A stretch of DNA of 64,000 nucleotides from Bovifimicola ammoniilytica (GCF_025567085.1 NZ_JAOQJN010000001.1:351175-415174); one strand, 5' to 3'. Shown: positions 18,478 to 27,145, counted from the first letter of the stretch. Translations and numbers: made by a program. Notes: generated by a model not told the origin, from the sequence alone.

Positions 18478-19194
18478 TTAATTCAATGAATTATCCTGAT
18501 ACATAAAGTAAACAACATAATTTTTATAAGCATATTTAATATAAACCCGGCTATCTACATAGTATACTACTATCTTATCATCATCATAGGTTTCCATTTC
18601 AATATATTTTTCACTTTCCTGCATTTCACTTTCCTTAATAGGTTTAGCATATGTCATTTCATTATATGTATTTATGAATTCAGTTTTATCAATATTTTCT
18701 AAAGCATTTACCTGAAATTTGTAAACATTCTTTTCTGTTTCTTCTGGCAATGCTTTCTTGCAATACAACTCTTTGTCCTTTAAATATTCATATATATCAG
18801 TCTTGTTCTTTATTTTATATGATATATTATCTAATGTCATTTTATCATCTGACTTGATAACCATTTCATATTCGAGAGTTCTATTTTCTTTATCATTATA
18901 TATTTTAACTTTGTATACATTAGAACTTGTATAAAACAATCGTTCTATGATATTTTCCTTATGCTTCTCTATTCGTAATTTGTTAAGATTATCTATTATC
19001 TCTGTGATAGTTTCCTTATTTACAATTTCGCTTGTTTTATTATGATATTTAATCTCTATATATTCTACTTCATCGTAATTAATATTTATCTGTCTGCTTT
19101 CCGGTTTATTAAAGACTTTATATAATATTATTGATAAGCAGATTACGCATACTATTATAAGACTTAAGATAATTATTTTATGTTTTTTCTTCAT
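18478..19194 (-). CDS. Membrane-anchored protein of unknown function
   Basis: 238 aa. A Lys-rich N-terminus (MKKKHK) precedes a hydrophobic segment (about 7-28) with no convincing lipobox, so it is probably a signal anchor with an extracytoplasmic domain. The rest is a soluble alpha/beta stretch rich in Lys, Glu, Asn and Tyr. I do not recognise a family. The start is supported by GGAG 8 bases upstream on the minus strand. It is oriented like the exporter and lies upstream of it across the gap, so it might belong to the same operon, for example as an accessory or immunity-type protein; this is inference. Confidence 0.7.
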   Translation of the reverse strand: MKKKHKIIILSLIIVCVICLSIILYKVFNKPESRQININYDEVEYIEIKYHNKTSEIVNKETITEIIDNLNKLRIEKHKENIIERLFYTSSNVYKVKIYNDKENRTLEYEMVIKSDDKMTLDNISYKIKNKTDIYEYLKDKELYCKKALPEETEKNVYKFQVNALENIDKTEFINTYNEMTYAKPIKESEMQESEKYIEMETYDDDKIVVYYVDSRVYIKYAYKNYVVYFMYQDNSLN

Positions 19195-19255
19195 ATAGAT
19201 TCTCCTACCCTTCAGTTTTTTTGCTTAAAAAAAGATATGGAAAAGTGTTTTTTAA

Positions 19256-19512
19256 TATCTTCCCAATTTCCTTTTTGATTTAGGTGAAATATCCGGTAAA
19301 ACTATCTTTATTGATGGTACCAAGATTGAGGCAAATACCAATAAATATACTTTCGTATGGAAAAAGACTGTTACTAAAAATCAGGAAAAACTGACTGCGA
19401 ATGTAATCGCTGAAAGTACTCTTTTAGCAATTGCAAGAAACATAAATAAACATCATAATAAGATTCAGAATGGGAAGACAGGAACACATTTATTTCCTTT
19501 AAAAAGTGCCTG
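19256..19512 (+). pseudogene. IS1182-like transposase, internally deleted remnant
   Basis: A single frame joins an N-terminal-half piece (LGEISGKTIFIDGTKIEA…, containing the first catalytic Asp region of an IS1182-type DDE transposase) directly to the extreme C-terminus (ESTLLAIARNINKHHN, ending GTHLFPLKSA). The ~200-residue middle with the other catalytic residues is gone. The last ~35 residues match the remnant at 14122-14463 almost position for position, and the 3' flanks (TTAAAGT…CCA.TTTTTGGAA type) are alike. An in-frame stop lies just upstream at 19253. Non-functional. Confidence 0.75.
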
Positions 19513-19795
19513 AATTTAGAAATATCAAAATATAAATTTGTAGAACCTGTATAGGTTTATTAAAGTATGCCAATTTTTGGAACATCCCACTTATTTTAAT
19601 AAATATAGCTTCATTCTAACACAGATTATAAAATAAGTATAATAAAAGTAAATTAGTGAAATAGGACAAAAAAATGTCTAAAAAATGAAATTGAAAATCT
19701 ACTTGAAAAATCACAACATAAGTGTTAAAATTCATATCTGTTTGGGAAATCAGGTATATATAATAAATAAGAAGAAACATATAAATGACAAAGAT

Positions 19796-19935
19796 GTCGC
19801 CTGGCAGAAGTTAGGCGAATTATTTTTGTGAATTTATAAAAGGTGAAAAAGATACTAAAGAAAGGATAAGACCCAGATATTTTCACTTTTTAGTTGGGCA
19901 ATATCACGTATTCCGTGATAAATCGGTATATAAAA
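19796..19935 (+). promoter_or_regulatory. Structured leader upstream of ArsB/NhaD transporter (unknown type)
   Basis: Three inverted repeats precede the transporter: TCGCCT…AGGCGA (19796-19817) followed by ATTATTTTT, a longer pairing of AAGGTGAAAA with TTTTCACTTT (about 19841-19889) followed by Ts, and a perfect TATCACG-TATTC-CGTGATA dyad (19902-19920) 16 bases before the start. The first two look like intrinsic terminators inside a leader, the layout of an attenuator or riboswitch, but I do not recognise a class. The remaining part of 19513-19795 is AT-rich with the IS end and no gene seen. Confidence 0.4.
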
Positions 19936-21297
19936 ATGATAGCAAAAATAGTTGCAGTTTCAATTTTTTTACTGATGTTTGTCCTTATAATTATGGACAA
20001 AATCGAAAGACACATAGTTACTCTGGTGTGCGGTGTTGCAACCATAGGTATAGTGTTAGGGGGATGTATGCATAGCATGCATGCGATTATTGAGACATTG
20101 AATGTTAAGGGAATATTTACATTAGATTTCTGGTATCAGTCAGGTGAGGCAACAGAAAGTTCAAGTGGTATTAATTGGGCAACCATAATATTTATACTTG
20201 GAATGATGGTTATGGTAGAGGGAATGGCGAAAGCAGGTTTCTTCCGCTGGTTGTGTATGACAATTGCAAAAGCAGTACATTACAGGGTTATTCCTATATT
20301 TTTGACATTTATGATTATGTCATCAGTTCTTGCAATGTTTATTGACAGTATAACGGTAATACTTTTCCTTGCTGCTGTAACTGTTGAGTTAGCAGGTTTA
20401 TTGAAATTCAATCCGGTGCCTATGATATTGGCAGAAGTATTTTGCGCCAACTTAGGTGGCTCGGCTACAATGTGTGGAGATCCACCTAACATTATTATTG
20501 GTACATCATTAGGTTATTCATTTGCAGATTTTATATCAAATACAGGTGTGATAGCAGGAATTTCCCTTATTGCTATAGTAATATTCTTCTATTTCTGTTT
20601 TAGAAAAGAGCTTAAAGCAAGTGAAGTAGCTATTGGCCAGATAGATGAAAGTACATATCCAAATCCGAAAGATGCGATTACTGACAAAAAAAGATTTATT
20701 TTTAGTTGTATTATATTTGCTTGTGCTATAATATTATTAGTAACACATGCTCAGACAGGACTTACGGTTGCATTTATTGGTATGTTTATTGCGATAGTTA
20801 CTTTATTAGTCGCAGGAAAGTCTATTAAATCACTGATAAAAGGAATTGATTATAAAACACTTCTGTTCTTTATTGGTTTGTTTATGGTTGTTGGCGGACT
20901 TGAACAGACGGGTGTGTTAGAAGTCATAGCTAATTTTATTGAGAAAATCAGTGGTGGAAATGTTAAGATGATGGTTGTAATAATCATCTGGATATCTGCA
21001 TTTGCAAGTGCATTCATAGATAACATTCCATTTGCGGCAACTATGATTCCTGTAATTAAGAATCTTTCGATTGTATCTGGTGCAAATCTGGCAGTATTGG
21101 CATGGGCATTGTCAATGGGAACAGATATTGGTGGTAGCGCTACACCAATCGGAGCATCAGCAAATGTTGTTGGAACATCAGTGGCAGCTAAGGCGGGACA
21201 TCCTGTAGGCTGGGGTAAATATTGCAAATCAGCAGTTCCTGCAACTATGATGGTACTAGTTATTTCAACAGTATTTATATTAGTTCGTTACTTTTAA
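19936..21297 (+). CDS. ArsB/NhaD-type (SLC13/CitM superfamily) ion transporter
   Basis: 453 aa integral membrane protein with about 11-12 hydrophobic segments in two repeats. The family motifs are visible: a mid-protein LGGSATMCGDPPNIIIGT (re-entrant loop of the ion-transporter superfamily) and the equivalent GTDIGGSATPIGASANVVGT in the second half. It may exchange Na+/H+ or export an oxyanion; substrate cannot be told. An upstream in-frame TTG would add 14 residues, but MIAKIVAVSIFLLMFVL begins the first membrane segment directly, so I choose the ATG at 19936 although its ribosome site is weak. Preceded by a structured leader. Confidence 0.85.
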   Translation: MIAKIVAVSIFLLMFVLIIMDKIERHIVTLVCGVATIGIVLGGCMHSMHAIIETLNVKGIFTLDFWYQSGEATESSSGINWATIIFILGMMVMVEGMAKAGFFRWLCMTIAKAVHYRVIPIFLTFMIMSSVLAMFIDSITVILFLAAVTVELAGLLKFNPVPMILAEVFCANLGGSATMCGDPPNIIIGTSLGYSFADFISNTGVIAGISLIAIVIFFYFCFRKELKASEVAIGQIDESTYPNPKDAITDKKRFIFSCIIFACAIILLVTHAQTGLTVAFIGMFIAIVTLLVAGKSIKSLIKGIDYKTLLFFIGLFMVVGGLEQTGVLEVIANFIEKISGGNVKMMVVIIIWISAFASAFIDNIPFAATMIPVIKNLSIVSGANLAVLAWALSMGTDIGGSATPIGASANVVGTSVAAKAGHPVGWGKYCKSAVPATMMVLVISTVFILVRYF

Positions 21298-21318
21298 ATA
21301 GTACGGATAAGGAGTAGT

Positions 21319-21458
21319 GTGAAAATACGGATTGATATCTGGTTTTTTACACAGCTATTTGTGCCGCGGGCGCCACAAATAGCATCTATCGCAGAGCTAA
21401 ATCTGGTATTTAGCTTGCGGTTCCTCCGGCAGTTTGAGCCTGCGGAATGGAGATTAGT
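21319..21458 (+). repeat. Element A copy 1 (multi-hairpin start-site element)
   Basis: 140 nt between GGAGTAGT (21311-21318) and the ATG at 21459, which has its own GGAGATTAGT. Hairpins: a GTGAAAA…TTTTTTACAC stem; GCTATTTGTG…CACAAATAGC (about 21352-21382); GCTAAAT…ATTTAGC (about 21396-21415); and a GC-rich CGGCAG…CTGCGG stem. The most divergent copy: stem 2 has GTG/CAC where the others have TTTC/GAAA, so pairing is kept by changes on both sides. Confidence 0.7.
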
Positions 21459-22055
21459 ATGGAAAAACAGATTATTATTTCAGTTGGTCGGGAATTCGGA
21501 AGTGGTGGTCATGTTATTGCTGAAGAATTAGCTAAGAGATTTGATTTGCCATTTTATGACCATAACTTATTAGATGCAATTGCTTCTGAGAAGAATGTTA
21601 ATGCAAAAGAACTTGAGAAATATGATGAAATTCCAAAGAATAAATTTTTTTCGAGAACTGTAAATGGATATAGTAATTCACCTGAACAAAACATTGCAAA
21701 TATGCAGTTTGATTATCTTAAGAATAAGGCTTCGGCAGGTGAATCTTTTGTCGTTGTAGGAAGATGTTCAGAGACAATGTTAAAAGATTATGCTGGTTTG
21801 ATAAGTATATTTATTCTTGGCGATATGTCTGAAAAGATAAAACGTATAGCTCAATTACATGATATGTCAGAAGAAGAAGCACGAAGGCTGATTATTCATA
21901 AGGATAAGAAACGTAAGGCATATCACAATTACTATTGTGAAGGTAAATGGGGTGACTCAAGAAATTACGATTTTTCAATAAACAGTAGCAAGCTAGGAAT
22001 AGAAGAGACAGTTGATGCTATCGAAGATTATATAAAAAGACGTATGAAAAAGTAA
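21459..22055 (+). CDS. Cytidylate kinase-like family protein
   Basis: 198 aa P-loop kinase of the cytidylate-kinase-like family common in Clostridia. It begins EKQIIISVGREFGSGGHVIAEELAKRFDLPFYD, with GREFGSGG acting as the phosphate-binding loop, and has VVVGRCSETML (NMP-region), an HDMSEEEARRLIIHKDKKRKAYHNYY lid with basic residues, and a final helix. Members likely phosphorylate a nucleoside monophosphate or related molecule, but the genuine substrate is untested. The start at 21459 follows GGAG with 6-base spacing; an in-frame ATG 4 codons earlier lies inside that ribosome site. Element A copy 1 fills the 5' leader, and a strong terminator follows. Confidence 0.85.
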   Translation: MEKQIIISVGREFGSGGHVIAEELAKRFDLPFYDHNLLDAIASEKNVNAKELEKYDEIPKNKFFSRTVNGYSNSPEQNIANMQFDYLKNKASAGESFVVVGRCSETMLKDYAGLISIFILGDMSEKIKRIAQLHDMSEEEARRLIIHKDKKRKAYHNYYCEGKWGDSRNYDFSINSSKLGIEETVDAIEDYIKRRMKK

Positions 22056-22070
22056 TTGAAAGATTAAAAT

Positions 22071-22132
22071 AATTGCACTAGTTATTTTATGTAACATTAT
22101 AAGTACATAGAATAAATTGGTGCAATTTTTAT
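22071..22132 (+). terminator. Long-stem terminator after cytidylate-kinase-like gene
   Basis: AATTGCAC (22071-22078) pairs with GTGCAATT (22120-22127) and an inner TATTTTATGTA (22083-22093) with TACATAGAATA (22104-22114), followed by a T run. Confidence 0.75.
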
Positions 22133-22140
22133 TATAATTT

Positions 22141-22661
22141 ATTCAAAATTCTCACATACATATGTAGCTTATATTTATCTGTTAAAGTAAATTTGATATA
22201 TATAAATATTGAAACACCTTGTAAGAATTGTGTAAATTTGTAAGATATCTTTTTTCGGCTTAAATTTTGTGTACATTCAACAGACATACACTTAAGCCGA
22301 GATGTCCGTCTATGACACACGCTTTCATAATTCCTTTATCTAGTGCAAGTAAATGCCGTCATCTGCAAAGTCTATTACGGTGCAGCTAATCAAACGTGCT
22401 TCGCTTGAACGGTGATTTACTGCACCGATCTTTTGCATCTGACGGCATATAACTTGCACACGATACGTCATAAATCAAGTGTGTGGCATAGACGAACACA
22501 TCGGTTTAAGTGTATGGCATTGAATGAACTCAAATCATCAAAAGAGCCGAAAAAGATAACTTACAAATTAGCAATTCTTACAAAAGTTTCGATATTTATA
22601 TATGCAAATTTACTTAATACAGATAATTTAATTATAATATGTATGTGAGAATTTTGAATAA
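22141..22661. repeat. About 520-bp imperfect palindrome between convergent genes
   Basis: The left arm (22141-22400) is matched by the reverse complement of the right arm (22402-22661). Matching landmarks are CAAAATTCTCACATACATAT at the outer ends, TTTTTCGGCT, CATACACTTAA.CCG, GCCGTCATCTGCAAA versus GCCGTCAGATGCAAAA, and GGTGCAG near the centre, which closes on CGTGC-TTCG-CTTG. I judge arm identity around 75-80% by eye. Both arms, read outward from the centre, encode a similar ~55-residue peptide (HRRTSRLKCM / HRRTHRFKCM … KISYK / KITYK … VSIFIY). Looks like two inverted copies of one ~260-bp repeat, or a foldback element. Confidence 0.75.
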
Positions 22662-22698
22662 TTTATCATAAAAGGTAGTTTTGATATTTTCTATGTAT

Positions 22699-23265
22699 CT
22701 ATAATACAAATGTATATATTAAAGTTCCTATAACACCTGTGCCAAATATAATGGTTATGGCATTTAACTTAAATTTTCTAAGTAAAATCAATGCACCGGC
22801 AAATAGCAATGTTTCAACATATCTGAAGTTACCTGGTGAAATACCATGTTTATCTGCATTAAATAGAGCAAGCAGAAGTATTGATAATCCTGCGGAAGCA
22901 ATTAATGCAACTACAGCAGGACGGAGAGCAGAAAGAATAGTCTGTACTGCACCTAAGTTCCTATATTTATAATAAAATCTTGCAAGTATTGAGCATATGA
23001 TAAATGATGGGAGTATACAACCAATTGTGCAGATAATTGAACCCGGAAGTCCAGATAATTTTGTACCTACAAATGTAGCTGCATTGATAGATATTGAACC
23101 TGGTGTCATTTCTGCTATAGTAATAAGGTCTGTAAATTCAGACATAGTGATTAATTTATGAATCTCCACAATCTGATTCTGGATTAATGGGATAGCAGCA
23201 TATCCACCACCAACTGAGAATAAACCAACTTGTATAAAGCTTATAAACATTTTTAAGAGTAACAT
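22699..23265 (-). CDS. Chromate transporter subunit (CHR domain, short form)
   Basis: 188 aa, one CHR domain with about six hydrophobic segments. Starts with MLLLKMFISFIQVGLFSVGGGYAAIPLIQ (the FxxGGG motif of CHR proteins) and has MTPGSISINAATFVGTKLSGLPG, the family's PGP-like loop. Short CHR proteins work as pairs from adjacent genes. Its start overlaps the stop of the partner gene by one base (TAATG), so both are made together. They probably expel chromate or another oxyanion; the true substrate in gut anaerobes is unproven. Confidence 0.9.
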   Translation of the reverse strand: MLLLKMFISFIQVGLFSVGGGYAAIPLIQNQIVEIHKLITMSEFTDLITIAEMTPGSISINAATFVGTKLSGLPGSIICTIGCILPSFIICSILARFYYKYRNLGAVQTILSALRPAVVALIASAGLSILLLALFNADKHGISPGNFRYVETLLFAGALILLRKFKLNAITIIFGTGVIGTLIYTFVL

Positions 23266-23891
23266 TATTTAGCACCTCTTTTCGTAGTATCAGATTTTAA
23301 ATGTTTTGCTTTAATGGTATCGGTTAATGCATTGATAATACCGATTATAAGACATGTAAATATAATAAGCATTGCACTAATATCGAAAAACCACACTGCA
23401 ATAAATGATATAATCATAAGACCTATGTAAAGAACTTTTTTGGTCTTGCAGACATTTTTAGCAAGATTAAGTACCACATCAAAGATTACAGCGGCAACAC
23501 CTGCACGCATTACCTGTAGGGCAATTGCAATTGTTTTGTTGGCACAGAATTGTTTATAGAAAATAGCTACAATGGAAATTATTATCATAGGTGGAAGTGA
23601 AGTCCCGATTATTCCAATTATGGAACCTAATACACCCGCCATTCTGTAACCGATAATTACAGAGGCATTAATGGGAATTGGGCCGGGAGATGATTGGGAG
23701 ATGGCTGTTATATCAAGCATTTCATCTTCATCAAACCATTTTAATTCCTCAACAAATTTTTTCTTCATAAGAGATACAATTACAAATCCACCACCAAATG
23801 TAAATGCACTTAAAGTAAACATAGAGATAAATAATTGCCACAGCATTTTTGGTTTTGATGATGCATTTTCGTTAGAAGTATTAATATTCAT
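23265..23891 (-). CDS. Chromate transporter subunit (CHR domain, short form)
   Basis: 208 aa, the paired half of the preceding CHR protein. It has FTFGGGFVIVSLMKKKFVEEL near the N-terminus, SQSSPGPIPINASVIIGYRMAG in the conserved loop, and about six hydrophobic segments. A polar ~15-residue N-terminal tail and a Lys-rich C-terminal tail flank the membrane part. First gene of a two-gene operon transcribed away from a LysR regulator, the usual arrangement for regulation of a transporter by its divergent neighbour. Confidence 0.9.
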   Translation of the reverse strand: MNINTSNENASSKPKMLWQLFISMFTLSAFTFGGGFVIVSLMKKKFVEELKWFDEDEMLDITAISQSSPGPIPINASVIIGYRMAGVLGSIIGIIGTSLPPMIIISIVAIFYKQFCANKTIAIALQVMRAGVAAVIFDVVLNLAKNVCKTKKVLYIGLMIISFIAVWFFDISAMLIIFTCLIIGIINALTDTIKAKHLKSDTTKRGAK

Positions 23892-24045
23892 TTTTATGCT
23901 AATCCTCGCTATTCTGTTAATTTTCCGAAAACAATAATACAGCTATTGACTTAATAAGTAAAATATATAATAATTATAATATATATAAGTAAAAACCTAT
24001 ATAAAGTTTATCATAGTGACTAAAATGCTAGAAAGGAGGGAGACA

Positions 24046-24900
24046 GTGACCCTAAGGCATTTAGAGATTTACGTAAAAGTTGTAGAAACAGGGAGTATGA
24101 GTACCGCTTCAAAAGAATTATTTGTTACACAACCGACGGTCAGTGGTGCAATATCCGAGTTAGAAAAGGAATATAAGGTCGTATTATTTGAACGTCTTAA
24201 TAAGAGAATCTATATTACTAAAGAAGGCGAAAAGTTATATATGTATGCAAGAAAAATGTTAAGTATTGCAGAGGATATGGAACGGCAGATTGGTTCAAAT
24301 GAAGATAATTCACCTGTAAGAATTGGCGCTACCGTAACAATTGGTACATGTATGTTGCCGGAATATATTAATCAATTTTCAGGACATTCATCTAATGTAG
24401 ACATTTCCAATACCAGAAATATTGTACAACTTGTGTTGTCGAACAAGTTAGATGTCGGGCTTGTAGAGGGACGGGTAACAAATGATGATATACGTTCTAT
24501 TTCATTTATGAAAGATGAGATGATGTTTATATGCAAGAAGAATCATAAGCTGGCAGGACGTAAACGTGTTAATCTTGAGGAAGTTTTAAGATATCCTCTG
24601 ATTCTAAGGGAGAAAGACAGTGGAACAAGAACAATCATAGATGAGGCAATCGAAAGTAAAGATAATCTAAAAGCAAATGTAATATGGAACTGTAATAATA
24701 CGCAGGCAATTATAAATGCTGTGTTATCAGAAATTGGTGTAACGATTTTATCACCAAGTCTGATAACAGGATATGATGAACTATGTGCAATAAGAATTAA
24801 GGATGTTAAAATAGAAAGAGATTTTCAGTTAATAATTCATAAAGATAAATATGTGACAAACAAGTTGCAGGAATTTATGGATATTGTGTTGAATAAGTAG
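24046..24900 (+). CDS. LysR-family transcriptional regulator
   Basis: 284 aa. N-terminal winged helix-turn-helix (TLRHLEIYVKVVETGSMSTASKELFVTQPTVSGAISELEKEY, recognition helix around QPTVSGAISELE), linker helix to about residue 85, then a type-2 periplasmic-binding-like effector domain with the usual LDVGLVEG and GVTILSPSL segments. The start is GTG at 24046: AAGGAGGG lies 5 bases before it, whereas the upstream in-frame GTG lacks a ribosome site. Divergent from the chrA pair with a 154-bp AT-rich intergenic region, so it most likely controls that operon in response to its anion. Confidence 0.92.
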   Translation: MTLRHLEIYVKVVETGSMSTASKELFVTQPTVSGAISELEKEYKVVLFERLNKRIYITKEGEKLYMYARKMLSIAEDMERQIGSNEDNSPVRIGATVTIGTCMLPEYINQFSGHSSNVDISNTRNIVQLVLSNKLDVGLVEGRVTNDDIRSISFMKDEMMFICKKNHKLAGRKRVNLEEVLRYPLILREKDSGTRTIIDEAIESKDNLKANVIWNCNNTQAIINAVLSEIGVTILSPSLITGYDELCAIRIKDVKIERDFQLIIHKDKYVTNKLQEFMDIVLNK

Positions 24901-24922
24901 TGAAGAAATATAGGAGAATAGT

Positions 24923-25068
24923 ATGAAAAATAGTGCTGATGCGATTATTTTTCACACAGCTAATTGTTTCGGGGCGAAAACAATTAGCATATATGTCAGA
25001 TGAGAAATCGCTTTAGCGAATTTCTCATCGCCTCCTCTCGACAAAGTCGCTCGGAAATGAGGATTAGT
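24923..25068 (+). repeat. Element A copy 2 (multi-hairpin start-site element)
   Basis: Lies between GGAGAATAGT (24913-24922) and the ATG at 25069, which follows GAGGATTAGT. Hairpins: ATGAAAAATA…TATTTTTCAC with loop containing GCTGATGCG; GCTAATTG…CAATTAGC with inner TTCG…CGAA; ATGAGAAATCGC-TTTA-GCGAATTTCTCAT; and CGAC-AAA-GTCG. Compared with copies 3 and 4, stem 2 carries a paired A/T swap (GCTAATTG/CAATTAGC against GCTATTTG/CAAATAGC). A 26-codon frame (24923-25003) opens at the first hairpin but is not conserved in other copies. Confidence 0.75.
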
Positions 25069-25452
25069 ATGAAAAACAAAAAAGCAAAAAATACAAAAAA
25101 ATCATCATATATTGATTGTTATTATATGAACACTAATGAAATCGGCAGCAGAGATTTATATGAGGCTATCAGTGAGGTGGCGAAGAATAAGATAGAATTC
25201 TGGGAGGCAGCCGATGTTATAGAAATTGAACTTGGTGAGAAATCAAGTATAGACATAGAAAAACTTTCTATGTTCCGAGATGTAGATGATAAGAAATTCC
25301 TTGATACTCATAATGTAAATGTAATATATGGTATAAAAACAGATTCAGAACACAGAGAAGATATGGAGAAAATATTCAGAGACGTTGTTGGAAAAATTGG
25401 TGGTTTTGTCTGCTCAGATTCAGATGATTTTATGCCGATATTTATAAGGTAA
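25069..25452 (+). CDS. Small conserved-looking protein of unknown function
   Basis: 127 aa, no membrane segment. A basic N-terminus (MKNKKAKNTKKSS) is followed by an acidic alpha/beta stretch (ADVIEIELGEKSSIDIEKLSMF, TDSEHREDMEKIFRDVVGKIGG) ending GFVCSDSDDFMPIFIR. I do not recognise a family; the pattern suggests a small globular cytoplasmic protein. The ATG at 25069 is chosen because GAGGATTAGT directly precedes it; upstream in-frame codons lie inside element A. The GH5 gene follows after 34 bp and may be co-transcribed. Confidence 0.65.
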   Translation: MKNKKAKNTKKSSYIDCYYMNTNEIGSRDLYEAISEVAKNKIEFWEAADVIEIELGEKSSIDIEKLSMFRDVDDKKFLDTHNVNVIYGIKTDSEHREDMEKIFRDVVGKIGGFVCSDSDDFMPIFIR

Positions 25453-25486
25453 CTGATAAAAAGAACATATTAAGGACGTGAATTAA

Positions 25487-27145
25487 ATGCAGGATAAATT
25501 GAGAAAAACAATGGGTGAAATCTGGCGTTCTATTAAGGAAAATAAGAAAAAAGTAATTTTAGCAGCTATAGTTGTAGTTGCTCTTGTTGCTATTATAACC
25601 ATTCTATTATTAAACCGACAAAGAAGTGTAACGGCATCAGCTGGTAATGCATCAGGTGGTGAAAATGCAGTCAAAAATACGGAGATTACAACGCCTAAAG
25701 AGTCTGATGAAACTTCTAAGGCTCCGCAGGAAGATGATAGTTTGAAAAATAATAATGAAGAGGATAAAGAAGGAGATAACAGGGAAAATAATAATGAAAC
25801 AAAGACAGAACAGTCTGATAACAATAATAATCAGGTAGTGGGAAATGTTGTAACTAATCCAAGTGGAAGGTTGAAAGTAACAGGCTCTAAGCTTACTGAT
25901 GCAGCAGGAAATGTCGTACAATTAAGAGGCATAAGTACACATGGAATAGCATGGTTTCCGGATTATATTAATGCCGAATGTTTTAAAGAATTACATAATA
26001 ATTTCGGGATAAATGTAATCAGACTTGCAATGTATACCGCCGAATATAATGGTTATTGTACAGGAGGAGATAAGAATTATCTTAAGAATCTGATTGATAA
26101 GGGTGTAAGATATGCAACAGATAATGGAATGTATGTGATAATTGACTGGCATATTTTATCAGACGGTAATCCTAACACATACATAGGCGAGGCAAAACAG
26201 TTCTTTAATGAAATGGCATCTAAATATGCTGCAAATAACAATGTGATATATGAAATCTGCAATGAGCCCAATGGTGGTACGAGCTGGCAGGATATTAAGA
26301 ATTATGCAAATGAAATTATTCCGGTAATACGTCAATATGACAAAGATGCAGTGATATTAGTAGGAACACCTAATTGGTCGCAATATGTAGACCAGGCACT
26401 TGCTGATTTGATAACAGGATATGAAAACATTATGTATACATTTCATTTCTATGCAGCAACACATAGAGATGATATGAGGCAGAATGTGCAGGATGCTGTA
26501 AATGCCGGATTACCTGTATTTGTATCTGAATTTGGAATATGTGATGCTTCAGGAAATGGTGCTATTGATGAGGAGCAGTCAGGTAAATGGATTAAGATGC
26601 TAAATGATAATCAGATTAGTTATGTTATCTGGAATCTGTCTAATAAAAATGAAACCTCGTCGCTCATAAGTTCAGCTTGCAATAAATTCAGCGGATTTAC
26701 GGTAAATGACCTTAGTGAATGTGGTAAATGGTTCTTAAAATTAATGACAGGACAGTTGAGTTTACCTGAAAACGCAGGAAATATTTCAAGTAATAATCAA
26801 TCAAATACCAATCAGTCGCAAGGTGGTAATCAGACAACTTATGGTATGGTAAATGTAGAAAATTCGGCAAAGGTTGTGAATTCGTGGCAGGCAGATGGCA
26901 AGACATATTATCAATATGAGATAACAGTTACGAATAATTCAGGCAAGACTTGTGGAAGCTGGAAGACACAGATAACTTTTAGCGAAAATGCGGAATTAAA
27001 GGATAAATGGAATGGTAATTTTGAGGTAAATAATAATGTCATTACAATAACATCAGTGGATTATAATGGAACTTTGACAAATGGTGAATCAACTGGTAAT
27101 ATTGGAATAATTGTAGGTGGAAGCAGTAATTTGAAAATAAAATAA
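25487..27145 (+). CDS. Membrane-anchored GH5 endoglucanase with CBM2-like domain
   Basis: 552 aa. Residues 22-42 form a signal anchor, followed by an Asn/Glu/Lys-rich spacer to about 120. A glycoside hydrolase family 5 domain spans about 130-430: LRGISTHGIAWF start, IDWHIL, acid/base Glu260 in YEICNEPNG and nucleophile Glu348 in VSEFGICD. An Asn/Gln linker leads to a C-terminal ~100-residue CBM2-type cellulose-binding module (VVNSWQADGKTYYQYEITVTNNSG…). Both catalytic glutamates are present. It should cleave beta-1,4-glucans such as cellulose or mixed-linkage glucan at the cell surface. The linker is unusually polar and low-complexity. The start follows AAGGA. Confidence 0.92.
   Translation: MQDKLRKTMGEIWRSIKENKKKVILAAIVVVALVAIITILLLNRQRSVTASAGNASGGENAVKNTEITTPKESDETSKAPQEDDSLKNNNEEDKEGDNRENNNETKTEQSDNNNNQVVGNVVTNPSGRLKVTGSKLTDAAGNVVQLRGISTHGIAWFPDYINAECFKELHNNFGINVIRLAMYTAEYNGYCTGGDKNYLKNLIDKGVRYATDNGMYVIIDWHILSDGNPNTYIGEAKQFFNEMASKYAANNNVIYEICNEPNGGTSWQDIKNYANEIIPVIRQYDKDAVILVGTPNWSQYVDQALADLITGYENIMYTFHFYAATHRDDMRQNVQDAVNAGLPVFVSEFGICDASGNGAIDEEQSGKWIKMLNDNQISYVIWNLSNKNETSSLISSACNKFSGFTVNDLSECGKWFLKLMTGQLSLPENAGNISSNNQSNTNQSQGGNQTTYGMVNVENSAKVVNSWQADGKTYYQYEITVTNNSGKTCGSWKTQITFSENAELKDKWNGNFEVNNNVITITSVDYNGTLTNGESTGNIGIIVGGSSNLKIK

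Noticed and set aside
16874..19194. Lantibiotic or bacitracin self-immunity cluster
   Set aside because: The exporter type would fit, but no precursor peptide, modification enzyme or BceRS-type regulator pair is visible, and part is hidden in the gap.
21319..21531. 70-codon frame starting at the GTG of element A copy 1
   Set aside because: It overlaps the cytidylate-kinase-like start in another frame, and its peptide is not shared by the other element copies. Best explained as part of the structured element.
22132..22648. Two small genes in the arms of the palindrome
   Set aside because: Similar peptides could just reflect arm similarity; no convincing ribosome site, and the frames extend to the symmetric ends. 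Kept as a finding, not called as CDS.
24923..25003. 26-codon upstream peptide in element A copy 2 as a conserved regulatory leader peptide
   Set aside because: Frame, length and even presence of the start codon differ in the other three copies, while the stems are conserved; selection appears to be on structure.
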